Positions 8,055-16,478 of a DNA stretch of 64,000 nt are shown piece after piece. Within the stretch, counting starts at the first letter, position 1, and each line of letters starts with the position of its first letter. Source of the stretch: a bacterium (GTDB lineage Bacteria > Auribacterota > UBA3054); contig JAFYXV010000007.1 in NCBI GenBank assembly GCA_017557885.1, forward strand, positions 124,001 to 188,000, given 5' to 3'. Both the position numbers and the translations under genes were made by a program. The notes under the pieces are model-generated. The model was given only the letters and a program-made list of their open reading frames with translations, was not told the DNA's origin and made no database searches.

Positions 8055-11000
8055 ATGAAAAATACATTTTTTTTAATCATTGTCATGATGCTTATGGCCG
8101 GGGATATTTTCGCCAGCTCTATAGCAACGCAAAGAGTCGTGAGAGCTTGCGGTTTTGTAAAAGGATCAACAACGCTTAATTTGAGTGGCCAGCTGAATGA
8201 CGCCGCTATGCAAAGCATTTCATCCGGAAACGCCATGGCTATCTATAATTTCTTGGACAGTTATTTAACGTTTCCGACCTTACTCCCAAGAACGAAAGCG
8301 GGTTTTGGAACTAAGACAGCCACTCAAAACGTTTCCATAAGCACGAAAAATGGAAAATTTAAGTGGACGGAAAAAGACGTCACGCCTTATTTCACATTTG
8401 TGACAGGAGAAGAAAAAATACAACCTAGCAAAGCTGTTTTAAAATCAAAGGGTACTATTGATGCTTCCGAACTTGCTGAACTTGAAAACAAGAGGCTTAC
8501 TATCTTTGACAAACTGTGCGCTGAACAGCGTTTGGGATATCTCGCCTCTCTAGCTTATACTCTTCAAAAGAAAGGCAAGAATTATAAGCTCTCCTACAAT
8601 GAGAACAATTTGCAAGCGAAAGTTTCTGTTGATTCAAAAGGAAAAGTCACAGCCAAATATGCGCTATCTCTCGAAAATGCTTATCCCGTGCTTCTTGAAA
8701 GTGAAAACATCTTTACGAACAAATACGATTACTCCTTGGTGATCGTTGGCGAGGGCGATGTAGCTTCTGGTTATTACGAACCTGACAAGGTCGAGTTTAG
8801 AGTTGTTAAGAACAAGTACAAATTCCGCTATTACTTTTACAATGGCACAAAAGTTACAAATGATTTCATGAAGCTTGAACTTGTTGACAACACAGAAATC
8901 CAGGCAGTTTTCGGAACTTACGATTTTTCACTCAATGTTGTAGGCAACGGCTCAGCTAGCGCTGAATTCACAGGACTAGACAAAGTAAAAGTTAAGGTTA
9001 CAGAAAACAAAGACAAGTTTCGCTTCTTTACTGTAAATGGTGAAAAATACACAGATAGTGAAATAACGATTGCCTTAGAAGAAGATACTATTGTAAAGGC
9101 AGTCTTTGGGAATTACAATCTTAATATTACTGTATCAGGAAAAGGATCTGTCAGTCATGAATTTGTCGGCCCTGACGACATCATAGTCACTGCTGTCAAC
9201 GGAGAGGAATTTTTCAATAGTTTTGAGTGGGACGAAAACATATCATATGAAAATCCGCTAATATTCACAATGACCCACGACACAGAACTTCTCGCTATTT
9301 TTAAGGAGAAAAAGTATATTGTTATTGATCTTAGCGGCGGACAGAACGCTGAAAAATACCCCATCAGTTGGCTTGATGACGCTCCGGAAGGCGGCTGGAC
9401 GGATGAGCACAAGACTACGAAACTTGTTTTGCGGAAGATCGAGCCGGGGACATTTACCATGGGCAGCCCAAGCAACGAAACAGGACGATCTTCTGACGAA
9501 ACTCAGCATAAGGTAACGCTTACCAACGCCTATTACATCGGGATTTTTGAGGTTACCCAGAAACAGTATAAACTGATTATGGGGAGCAATCCATCATATT
9601 ACAAGGGTGATATGAGACCGGTGGATTACGTTTCATACGACATGCTCCGCGGAAGCGGCAAAGGCGCAAACTGGCCGTATAATTACGATGTTGATGAGGC
9701 TTCTTTTTTCGGCATACTTCGCGCCAAAACGCAAATAGTCTTTGATCTGCCCACCGAAGCGCAGTGGGAGTTCGCCTGCAGAGCAGGAACGACCACGGCT
9801 TTGAACAGCTGGAAGGATCTGTCAGATGCGTATGAGTGTAAAGAAATGGCAGAAGTCGCTCGTTACCAATACAACCATTACGATGGGAAAGGCGGATATA
9901 GTCAGCACACAACCGTTGGCTCATATCTGCCAAACGCTTGGGGGCTCTATGATATGCATGGCAACGTGATAGAATGGTGTCTTGATTTTTATCAGGATGA
10001 TTTGGGAAGTGATGCTGTGACGGAACCGCGCGGCTTAAGCTGGGGAGCATACCGTGTTCTCCGGGGCGGGAGCTGGAGCTACGGCGCCAGCGGCTGCCGC
10101 TCCGCTAACCGCAACTACTACCACCCCCTCTACAGCAACTACACCGACCTCGGCCTCGGCTTTCGTATAGCCCTAGTTCAAAATGTGTTTTCTGGCCCGG
10201 ACAACCAAATTCAAAAGAATTTTGAATTTGAGATTGAATCCGGGACAGAAAACACCCTGCCAATTTTTCAAACCAAGTTTTACGGAAAAATGAAAAACGG
10301 CACGGAAAAGCCGCTGGAGGAGATGGGCAAACTTGAATATGATGGAGCCAGCGGAATAGTGGCGGGAATTGGCAAGCATCATTTGACTTGGATCCCTGAC
10401 AACGCCTATACCAACATAATGAACGAAGTGAAATTAAGGGTTGAATACGAAGATGTGACGGAACAGGCTAATTATCTTGTTCTTGACACAACGAGCAATA
10501 AGATGCGCGTTTCGCCTGATGCTCCGGATATAACGGATGACAACTGCCGCACGGATGAATTATGGCTCAGAAGGATCGAGCCCGGTACATTCACCATGGG
10601 CAGTCCTGAAGACGAATTAGGCAGAAGAAGTGATGAAACTCAGCATCAAGTAACGCTTACTAAGGCTTATTACATCGGCGTCTTTGAAATGACTCAGAAG
10701 CAGTGTGAAAACATTATGGGCATTAATCCATCATATTACAAGGGCGATGCTAGACCGGTTGACGATGTCTCCTACAATATGCTAAGGGGGACAACCTGGC
10801 CCAAGAACAATGAAGTTAATAAAAACAGTTTCATGGGTCAGCTGAGGAGAAAGGCCGGTAATATTTTTGACCTTCCTACGGAAGCACAGTGGGAATATGC
10901 CTGCAGGGCAGGCACTACCACAGCGCTTAACAGCGGGAAGAATCTGTCAGATGCGTATAAGTGCGATGAAATGGTGGAAGTTGGAAAATATAAATACAAC

Positions 11001-11300
11001 AGAGGATCCTACCAGCACACCAAAGTTGGCTCATATCTTCCCAACGCTTGGGGACTCTATGACATGCACGGCAATGTCTGTGAATGGTGCTTGGATTGGT
11101 ATGGGTCGTATGGCGGAAACGCCACCGATCCGAAAGGTGCGAGCAGTGGAAGTTACCGTGTTCTCCGGGGCGGGGGCTGGAGCGACGACGCCAACTACTG
11201 CCGCTCCGCTTACCGCAACGACCACATTCTCCCCGACTACGGCGGCAACCCCGTCAACGGCGGCTTCAGCTTCGGCTTTCGTATAGCCCTAGTTCAATAA
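8055..11300 (+). CDS. Exported protein with two FGE/SUMF1 domains ending in DGR-type variable repeats
   Basis: Protein of 1081 residues. A signal peptide (MKNTFFLIIVMMLMAGDIFAS) is followed by an unassigned N-terminal region. Residues about 225-420 hold three tandem repeats of an InlB-B-like type, each ending in a variant of AVFG. Two FGE-sulfatase/SUMF1 domains follow (about 455-709 and 835-1081), each with IEPGTFTMGSP, LPTEAQWE, AGTTTALNS and LYDMHGNV. The two domains are diverged copies, yet both end in stretches flanked by identical DNA (10050-10181 and 11154-11297) where codons differ mainly in their first two bases. That is the pattern of DGR variable repeats in C-type-lectin-fold ligand-binding proteins. 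Sulfatase activation is unlikely; surface binding is inferred. The gene body is A+T-richer than its neighbours. Confidence 0.85.
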   Translation: MKNTFFLIIVMMLMAGDIFASSIATQRVVRACGFVKGSTTLNLSGQLNDAAMQSISSGNAMAIYNFLDSYLTFPTLLPRTKAGFGTKTATQNVSISTKNGKFKWTEKDVTPYFTFVTGEEKIQPSKAVLKSKGTIDASELAELENKRLTIFDKLCAEQRLGYLASLAYTLQKKGKNYKLSYNENNLQAKVSVDSKGKVTAKYALSLENAYPVLLESENIFTNKYDYSLVIVGEGDVASGYYEPDKVEFRVVKNKYKFRYYFYNGTKVTNDFMKLELVDNTEIQAVFGTYDFSLNVVGNGSASAEFTGLDKVKVKVTENKDKFRFFTVNGEKYTDSEITIALEEDTIVKAVFGNYNLNITVSGKGSVSHEFVGPDDIIVTAVNGEEFFNSFEWDENISYENPLIFTMTHDTELLAIFKEKKYIVIDLSGGQNAEKYPISWLDDAPEGGWTDEHKTTKLVLRKIEPGTFTMGSPSNETGRSSDETQHKVTLTNAYYIGIFEVTQKQYKLIMGSNPSYYKGDMRPVDYVSYDMLRGSGKGANWPYNYDVDEASFFGILRAKTQIVFDLPTEAQWEFACRAGTTTALNSWKDLSDAYECKEMAEVARYQYNHYDGKGGYSQHTTVGSYLPNAWGLYDMHGNVIEWCLDFYQDDLGSDAVTEPRGLSWGAYRVLRGGSWSYGASGCRSANRNYYHPLYSNYTDLGLGFRIALVQNVFSGPDNQIQKNFEFEIESGTENTLPIFQTKFYGKMKNGTEKPLEEMGKLEYDGASGIVAGIGKHHLTWIPDNAYTNIMNEVKLRVEYEDVTEQANYLVLDTTSNKMRVSPDAPDITDDNCRTDELWLRRIEPGTFTMGSPEDELGRRSDETQHQVTLTKAYYIGVFEMTQKQCENIMGINPSYYKGDARPVDDVSYNMLRGTTWPKNNEVNKNSFMGQLRRKAGNIFDLPTEAQWEYACRAGTTTALNSGKNLSDAYKCDEMVEVGKYKYNRGSYQHTKVGSYLPNAWGLYDMHGNVCEWCLDWYGSYGGNATDPKGASSGSYRVLRGGGWSDDANYCRSAYRNDHILPDYGGNPVNGGFSFGFRIALVQ
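10050..10181 (+). repeat. Putative DGR variable repeat 1
   Basis: Begins with 21 bases (10050-10070) and ends with 26 bases (10156-10181) that are identical to the second copy. Between them the codons are nearly all NNC and encode SWSYGASGCRSANRNYYH and onward. Where the other copy differs, the change is usually at codon positions one and two, as expected if adenines of AAC codons in a template were randomised. Confidence 0.7.
10206..10230. repeat. Hairpin just downstream of variable repeat 1
   Basis: An 11-base stem (CAAATTCAAAA and its complement) with a GAA loop, starting 25 bases after the end of the first variable repeat and inside the coding sequence. DGR targets are known to need a hairpin or cruciform downstream of the variable repeat for efficient retrohoming; whether this serves that role is inference. 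Confidence 0.5.
11154..11297 (+). repeat. Putative DGR variable repeat 2
   Basis: The last codons of the gene. Flanks are identical to repeat 1 (11154-11174 and 11272-11297). The interior is 12 bases longer and encodes GWSDDANYCRSAYRNDHILP and onward. Aligned codon changes such as AGC/GGC, TAC/GAC, GGC/GAC, AGC/AAC and AAC/TAC keep the final C. The stop codon follows directly, which is the usual place for a variable repeat. Confidence 0.7.
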
Positions 11301-11307
11301 TTTAAAT

Positions 11308-11365
11308 CTCGTTTTCAGTCGCGGCGCGGCGAGGGCGTAAGCCGGCCGCACAGACTGAAAGCGAG
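11308..11365. repeat. Large hairpin or cruciform after variable repeat 2
   Basis: CTCGTTTTCAGTC (11308-11320) pairs with GACTGAAAGCGAG (11353-11365), one G-T wobble. The G+C-rich interior (GCGGCGCGGC against GCCGGCCGC) can extend the stem. It starts eight bases past the stop codon, where DGR target cruciforms lie. There is no T-run, so it is not itself a terminator. Confidence 0.55.
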
Positions 11366-11375
11366 TTAATGTTTT

Positions 11376-11428
11376 AAGCCGCGACCTTGATGACTATTTT
11401 TGATAGCGAGAAGGTCGCGGCTTTTTTT
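11376..11428 (+). terminator. Intrinsic terminator of the variable-repeat gene
   Basis: A perfect 13-base stem (AAGCCGCGACCTT and complement, 11376-11388 and 11411-11423) with a 22-base loop and a run of seven T (11422-11428). It is oriented to stop transcription coming from the variable-repeat gene. Confidence 0.8.
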
Positions 11429-11462
11429 GTTATCATTTTGCTGACGTCAGCAAAATGATAAC
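11429..11462. repeat. Perfect 34-bp palindrome
   Basis: Seventeen bases starting GTTATCATTTTGC are followed with no spacer by their exact complement. It lies between the terminator and the end of cdd, next to the right copy of the direct repeat. It may be a dimer-binding operator, a cruciform or a boundary of the inserted segment. Confidence 0.7.
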
Positions 11463-11482
11463 TGGAAAAGACAATTTAAAAG

Positions 11483-11520
11483 AAAAATTATTTTTGACCG
11501 TCAGCAAGTTTGAAGGCGCC
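11483..11520. repeat. Direct repeat, right copy (intact cdd 3' end)
   Basis: Partner of 7776-7813 (36 of 38 bases identical). Here the repeat spans the stop and the last codons of intact cdd, as when an element inserts at the 3' end of a gene and restores it. Confidence 0.7.
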
Positions 11521-11901
11521 GGGGAGAAGGGCTGAGAGGGTGGTTTCCTGGTAGGTGCCGTCGGTTTTGGCCATGAGGACGATGAGGTCTTCTTTTTCGT
11601 TTGCGAATTCCGAGAGGACCTGGCGACAGATGCCGCAGGGAAGCGCGAATTCAGTTTCGTTGTAGCAGATGGCTATGGCCACGGGATCGGTATGGCCTGA
11701 GGAGACCATGTTGGCGACGGCCGTTCTTTCCGCGCAGATGGTGGCTCCGTAGGAGGCGTTCTCGATGTTGCAGCCCGGAAAAATTGTTCCGTCCTTTGTA
11801 AGGATGGCGGCGCCCACTTTGAATTTGGAGTAGGGGGCGTAGGCCTTTTCCCGGGCTTCTATGGCTTTATTGACGAGGGTTTGCGCGGTCTTTTGGTCCA
11901 T
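11488..11901 (-). CDS. cdd: Cytidine deaminase
   Basis: Protein of 137 residues that deaminates cytidine and deoxycytidine for pyrimidine salvage. It has the zinc site of the small tetrameric Cdd type: CAERTA (Cys plus catalytic Glu, about residues 56-61) and PCGICRQ (two Cys, about 91-97), with NIENASYG before the first. Length is normal. It starts two bases after the stop of the SMC-like gene and is therefore the last gene of the mks operon. Its 3' end is duplicated at 7.8 kb. I see no reason to give it a role other than salvage, although its place behind an SMC system is unusual. Confidence 0.93.
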   Translation of the reverse strand: MDQKTAQTLVNKAIEAREKAYAPYSKFKVGAAILTKDGTIFPGCNIENASYGATICAERTAVANMVSSGHTDPVAIAICYNETEFALPCGICRQVLSEFANEKEDLIVLMAKTDGTYQETTLSALLPGAFKLADGQK

Positions 11902-11903
11902 GC

Positions 11904-14900
11904 TTATTTTTTGCCTTTTGGTTTGGCTTTGGGTTTAGCTTTCGCTTTCGGTTTCGGCGCGGGCTTTTTGGCGGCCGGTTTTTTCACCGATTTAGGCGCC
12001 GCTTTTTTGGTCGCTTTTTTTGCGGGAGCTTTGGTTTTCGGCGCGGGCTTTTTGGCCTGTTTGGGAGCGGGCTTTTCCTCTTCTTCTTTGGGTTCTGCAG
12101 GCTTTTCCGGTTCGGGTGCGGGCTCTTCTTTGGGAGCGGATTTCACGCCGATAGTGAAACTTTCCTCTTCGTCGTTCTGGCTGAAGATGTCCATTTGCTG
12201 GCCTTCCTGGGATTCCCAGACGAAGTTGCCGATGAAGATCTCGTTGTTGGCGTTCTTTTCGAGAAGCAGCGTGGTGGATTCCCGCATGGCTTCCGTGACG
12301 CCGTCCATTTCCGGAGTGGCGATGACCAGGGAGAGGCCCAGCCTGTTGGCGAAGCGAAGGAGCTCTTCTCTTCTTTCCGCGTCGATGCCGTAGAAGGCTT
12401 CGTCGAAGAGGAGGAAACGGACCTTGGCGCCGATCTGGTTGTAGAGGAGGGCGCTCATGGCCATGATCAAGAGGTAGTTCGGAACGGCCTGTTCGCCGCC
12501 GGAACCGAGGCGGCGGATGTCGTTGGTCAGCTCGATGCCTTCGCCTTCCGTTCCGACGACTTTGACGTGGAGCTGATAGTCGAACCAATGGCGGTAATCC
12601 AGGAAGGCGGGGAGAGAGCCGTCGGGCTGGATCCTGAGTTCGGTTAGTTTGGACTCGAAGAAGGATTTGAGCTGCTGCTGGGATTCCTCGTCGATGTCGC
12701 CGGCTCTTCTCACTATGCCGTAAACCTGGCGGTATTCATTCTTGATCTTCTGGGTGAAGCGGTACTGGGAACGGCCGAAACTTAAGCCCTCCAGCATGAG
12801 GTTGACGGCGTCCAGGCTTTCCCTCAGACGGTAGAGGTCTCGGGTGTACTGGTTGGAGAGGTCGCCCAGGATGGTCTTCTCAAGGAGTTTTCTCCTGTTG
12901 TCGTTGACGGAGTTTTCCAGCTGGGAGAGCTGTTCTTTGAGTTTGCCGGTGATGCTCCTGAGGTCTCTGCCGTCCTGGTCGATGAGGTCGTTGATGTCTT
13001 CGCGGTAGGTGAAGGCGTATTTTGTCCAGAGAAGCTCGTGATGGATGAGGCCGCCTTTGGCTCTGGCGTCTTCGGAGCCTATGAGGCTGCCTATCTCGCG
13101 GTTGATGACGCGCTCCTGGATCTTGATTATCTCAGCCAATCTTCCTTCCTGGACGGTGTCGGCGCCGTAGGTCTCTTTAAGATAGCTTTCCAGGTCGGGG
13201 TATTCCTCCGAGAGCCTGTCTTCCAGGATCTTCTTCTTGTCGGCCGCCTGGTTTACGGCTTCGTTGTAACTCAGTCTGGTCTTGGCGTTCTGGCTTTCCA
13301 GTATGGAGACTCTTTCCTTGTAGCGGGCGATGGTCTCCAGGAGCTGCTCTCTTTCCTTTTCCTCGTCGTTGAGGCGTTTTTTCAGGATGTCCAGCTGTTT
13401 GTGGATGTCGCCGGTGGTCTGGAACTCTTTGTTTTCCCTGAGCTCTTTTATTTGCTTCTGGATCCTGGTGATCTGACGCTGGGACCTCTGCTGCTGGCTC
13501 TGGGCTTTCTCCACGCGTTCCTTGATGTCCGCAAGAAGTTTTTCGCTGGCGGCTCTCTGGGTGAGACGGTGGGCGATGAGCCAGGGGGAGACTTTCTCCT
13601 CAAGCTGCATCTTGATCTTATAGACGGTCTCTATGGTCTCCGCGAGGGAGGAGAGTTTTTTCTTCAGCCCGTCGGCAATGTTTTGAAGTTCTTTGCTTTT
13701 GATCTTCTGGTCGGTCAGGAGTTTTTCCTGGGCGGCCTGGCGGCGGGCTTTGCCCAGGAGCCCTTCCGCTTCTCTCTTGACATAGCAGAAAACAAGGTCT
13801 TTCTTGACCAATCCTTCCCTGGAGAGCCAGTTGCCGTCGGGGGTGGCGGCCAGGTCGCAGAGCTGGATGTCTCCCAGCTGGAGATCGACGAACTGTTTGG
13901 CAACTGGGCTGGCGGCCTTCAGGTATTTGGCCAGGGAGTTTTCCTTGACTTTGATCTTTTTGGTGTTGGAGAGTTCTGCGGCGTCGGCGATCCTGATGCC
14001 GGGAGCGGCCTTGGCGGCCAGTTTCACGACGGCCTCCTGGTCCTCTTCCTCGGGGATTATGGTGCCGAGCCATTCGTCGCCCAGGAAGGACTCGATGAGG
14101 TTCATGAGTTGCGGCGAGGTCTGGGGGGCGAAATCAAGGAGCGTGAAGAGCGGCTCGGCTTTCAGGCCTTCCCTTTTCAGGCTGTCCAGGAAATCACGGT
14201 AGCCCATCATCCGGGGCATGACTTCCATGATGGGCACGGAGGCCTTTATCTCGCTTTCACGGGCCAGATCGTTCAAGCGGATGGTAAGGAGCTGCTTCTC
14301 GTCCCTTAAGGCCTGCAGGAGGCTGTCAGCGGCCCTGACGGCCAGTTTCTGGGATCTGCCCAGAGCCTCGGTGTCGCAGTTCCCGGATTCTTCAGCGTTC
14401 TTGTAGGCTTTTTTCAGGGAGGCGACGGTCTTGGAGAAATGATCGTAGAATTCCTTGACGTTGTCCGGGCAAATGGGAAGAGATATGGTTTTTATGAAGG
14501 CGTTCTGGGAGCGCAGGGCGTCCAGCACGTCGGCGTTGGCGTTGGCGTGGTCTTTTTCCAGGGCGGTCTGCTTGCTGAGCTCTTTTTCCGTCTCTTCCTT
14601 GAAGGTCAGGCTGTCTTCCTTTATCTTTTCCAGCTCTTTTTCCAATCTTTCGGCTTCTTCCCAAAGTTTGGCTCCGGTGCCGGTCCTGACTTCCGCTAAG
14701 GTCGCCCTGGTCTGGTCCAGTTTCGGGACCAGGTCGTCAAGTTTGTTTTTGGCTTCAATTTGATTCTGGCGGTTGACGGCGATGGCCCGCTCCTGGCTTT
14801 TCAGTTCCGAAGAGAGAAAGTTTAGGGAGTTGACCAATCTGAGATAGCGGCATTCCTCGATCCTGGCTTTGGAGGAGGCAATTTTGTCCACGGTCTGGTT

Positions 14901-15710
14901 GGCTTCGTCCAGAAGCTCGGCTTCTCTTTTCAGCCCCTTGATGTCGCTCTCGATGGTCTCGAGGTTCTGGAGCGTGGTCTCGATGTCCTGAAAGACCTGA
15001 TGGTCGGGGGCGGGGAGAAGGGCGGCGAAGAGTCCTTCGAAATCGCGGGCCTTGACGACCAGGTCCTTGTAGGATTTGCTGGCTTTCAAAAGGTCCGCCA
15101 CGCGTTCGAAGTTGGAGCGGCCGCCGAAGAAGCGGTTGGCGATCTGGGTGCGGTAGCGACCGATGTCATAGACTCTGGTCTTGCCGACGAGGCCCGGCAG
15201 TTCCTTTTTGTCCACGGGACGGTATTGCGGGGCTTCGGAAACGTCGTTCACCCTAACGGTGAGCTGGACCTCGGAGAGGGGAGCGTCAACGATGAAGCCC
15301 CACATTTCCGGGCGCTGGTCGAGGTTTTCCGCGAAGGCGCCCACGCCGATGGTGACGGGGGAGCTTGTCTTGGGATCGAGAAGTTCCAGCGCCACATAGC
15401 CCACGGCGCCGCCGGCGCGGCCGACTTTGCCGGTCTCAAAGTTGTGCTGAAGGAGGACGCCGGAAAGGTTGCGTCCGGATTCCGCTCTGCCTCCTATTAC
15501 CGTGGCGGCGTTGAACATCAGCCTCTGTCCGCCGGTCAGGGCCAACTGCACCGCGTCTATGATGGTGGTCTTGCCGGTGCCGTTGTTGCCCATCAGGAAA
15601 AGGCTTCCGTGGATCCTGATGGTCTCGTCGGCGAAGTTGTGAAAGTTTATGAGGCGCAGAGCGCGCAAACTTAAGGCGTTTTCCGAACTGTAATTTCTAT
15701 CCATGATCAT
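11904..15710 (-). CDS. mksB: SMC-like ATPase MksB/JetC with a basic C-terminal tail
   Basis: Protein of 1268 residues, the DNA-loop-extruding ATPase of a bacterial condensin of the MukB/MksB/JetC type. It has Walker A GNNGTGKTT at residues 41-49, long coiled-coil arms over roughly 240-960 (broken near the middle by a globular hinge-like part) and, near 1065-1105, the ABC signature LGSGGEQ followed by Walker B FLLFDEAF. From about residue 1170 it ends in an acidic then Lys/Ala/Pro-rich tail of histone-H1 flavour, which is not typical of the family. The second ATG (15704) sits at a better distance from AGGTGA than the first. It lies 17 bases after mksE and two before cdd. Confidence 0.85.
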   Translation of the reverse strand: MIMDRNYSSENALSLRALRLINFHNFADETIRIHGSLFLMGNNGTGKTTIIDAVQLALTGGQRLMFNAATVIGGRAESGRNLSGVLLQHNFETGKVGRAGGAVGYVALELLDPKTSSPVTIGVGAFAENLDQRPEMWGFIVDAPLSEVQLTVRVNDVSEAPQYRPVDKKELPGLVGKTRVYDIGRYRTQIANRFFGGRSNFERVADLLKASKSYKDLVVKARDFEGLFAALLPAPDHQVFQDIETTLQNLETIESDIKGLKREAELLDEANQTVDKIASSKARIEECRYLRLVNSLNFLSSELKSQERAIAVNRQNQIEAKNKLDDLVPKLDQTRATLAEVRTGTGAKLWEEAERLEKELEKIKEDSLTFKEETEKELSKQTALEKDHANANADVLDALRSQNAFIKTISLPICPDNVKEFYDHFSKTVASLKKAYKNAEESGNCDTEALGRSQKLAVRAADSLLQALRDEKQLLTIRLNDLARESEIKASVPIMEVMPRMMGYRDFLDSLKREGLKAEPLFTLLDFAPQTSPQLMNLIESFLGDEWLGTIIPEEEDQEAVVKLAAKAAPGIRIADAAELSNTKKIKVKENSLAKYLKAASPVAKQFVDLQLGDIQLCDLAATPDGNWLSREGLVKKDLVFCYVKREAEGLLGKARRQAAQEKLLTDQKIKSKELQNIADGLKKKLSSLAETIETVYKIKMQLEEKVSPWLIAHRLTQRAASEKLLADIKERVEKAQSQQQRSQRQITRIQKQIKELRENKEFQTTGDIHKQLDILKKRLNDEEKEREQLLETIARYKERVSILESQNAKTRLSYNEAVNQAADKKKILEDRLSEEYPDLESYLKETYGADTVQEGRLAEIIKIQERVINREIGSLIGSEDARAKGGLIHHELLWTKYAFTYREDINDLIDQDGRDLRSITGKLKEQLSQLENSVNDNRRKLLEKTILGDLSNQYTRDLYRLRESLDAVNLMLEGLSFGRSQYRFTQKIKNEYRQVYGIVRRAGDIDEESQQQLKSFFESKLTELRIQPDGSLPAFLDYRHWFDYQLHVKVVGTEGEGIELTNDIRRLGSGGEQAVPNYLLIMAMSALLYNQIGAKVRFLLFDEAFYGIDAERREELLRFANRLGLSLVIATPEMDGVTEAMRESTTLLLEKNANNEIFIGNFVWESQEGQQMDIFSQNDEEESFTIGVKSAPKEEPAPEPEKPAEPKEEEEKPAPKQAKKPAPKTKAPAKKATKKAAPKSVKKPAAKKPAPKPKAKAKPKAKPKGKK

Positions 15711-15727
15711 TCACCTTAAAAGGGCGA

Positions 15728-16474
15728 TTAAAAATTTTCCTGTTCTTTTTCTTCTTCCTTCATGAGCTTCTCCTCCTCGGAGAGGCCAGGGGCGTTTTTG
15801 TCGTAGAGGCGGGCGATCTCCCTGAAGGTCAGAACGTCCGGACGGTAGCAGTGGATGCCCGGGAGAAATTCGTACATTACCTGCTCGAACATGCCCTCCG
15901 GCAGCCGCTCGTCTTTCTGCGCCTCGGCTTTTTCCTTCTGCTCCAGGAAGCGGTACTTCGTCAGTTTCGGGAAGAGGGTGCGGCAGGCTTCCACGATGGC
16001 TCTTTCGCTGCTCTCGGTGTCATCCAGCTCTTCCTTGAAGCGGTTGAAGCAGTACTGCACGAAGTCGGAAAGCAGAAAGCGCATTCTCTTGTCGTCGTCG
16101 TAATTGGAATTGAAGTCCCGGAGCAGCTTTTCGTAAAATTCCAAAAGCAGCATGAAGACCGAGCACTCGTCGCGCCTGGTGAGGTCGAAGAGATCACGCT
16201 GGGAGGGCTTCAGGGCGTTGTTGTAGAGCTGGGGTTTGATGACTCTGGCCAGCTGACGGTCAACGTAAAGCTCCCAGCCGAAGTAGCGGACGAAGAAATG
16301 CCCGATGGCCTCCTGGTTGATCCTCAGGTAGGCGAAGAGGTCGGGATCGTCGGTCTGGTAGAAGAAGGGCGACTCGGTCAGAACGTTAAGGAGCGCCCTG
16401 ACGTTGTGGATGTTCAGCTGGTCGATCTGATCGGAGTAATTCTCCTGATCTTTTTCAAAATATTGTTCGTTCAT
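15728..16474 (-). CDS. mksE: MksE/JetB-like condensin accessory subunit
   Basis: Protein of 248 residues, mostly helical, between the SMC-like ATPase and the probable kleisin, in the position of MksE/JetB (KITE-type winged-helix subunit). The block around FFVRYFGWELYVDRQLARVIK-type residues 58-80 and the TRRDECSVFMLLLEF segment recall DUF2398, the JetB family of some Wadjet systems; this is from memory. It ends in a charged Glu/Lys tail. It should bind the kleisin and help hold DNA. It starts four bases after the previous stop and is part of the same operon. Confidence 0.65.
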   Translation of the reverse strand: MNEQYFEKDQENYSDQIDQLNIHNVRALLNVLTESPFFYQTDDPDLFAYLRINQEAIGHFFVRYFGWELYVDRQLARVIKPQLYNNALKPSQRDLFDLTRRDECSVFMLLLEFYEKLLRDFNSNYDDDKRMRFLLSDFVQYCFNRFKEELDDTESSERAIVEACRTLFPKLTKYRFLEQKEKAEAQKDERLPEGMFEQVMYEFLPGIHCYRPDVLTFREIARLYDKNAPGLSEEEKLMKEEEKEQENF

Positions 16475-16478
16475 AGGC

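Noticed and set aside
8055-11300. Reading the FGE domains as a sulfatase-activating enzyme
   Set aside because: The domain is duplicated, exported and ends in variable repeats, which fits the binding-protein use of this fold; no sulfatase is adjacent.
13038-14309. 423-residue open frame on the plus strand inside mksB
   Set aside because: It is antisense to a clear SMC coiled-coil protein, with no recognisable motif or ribosome site. Long antisense frames are expected from this G+C-rich codon use.
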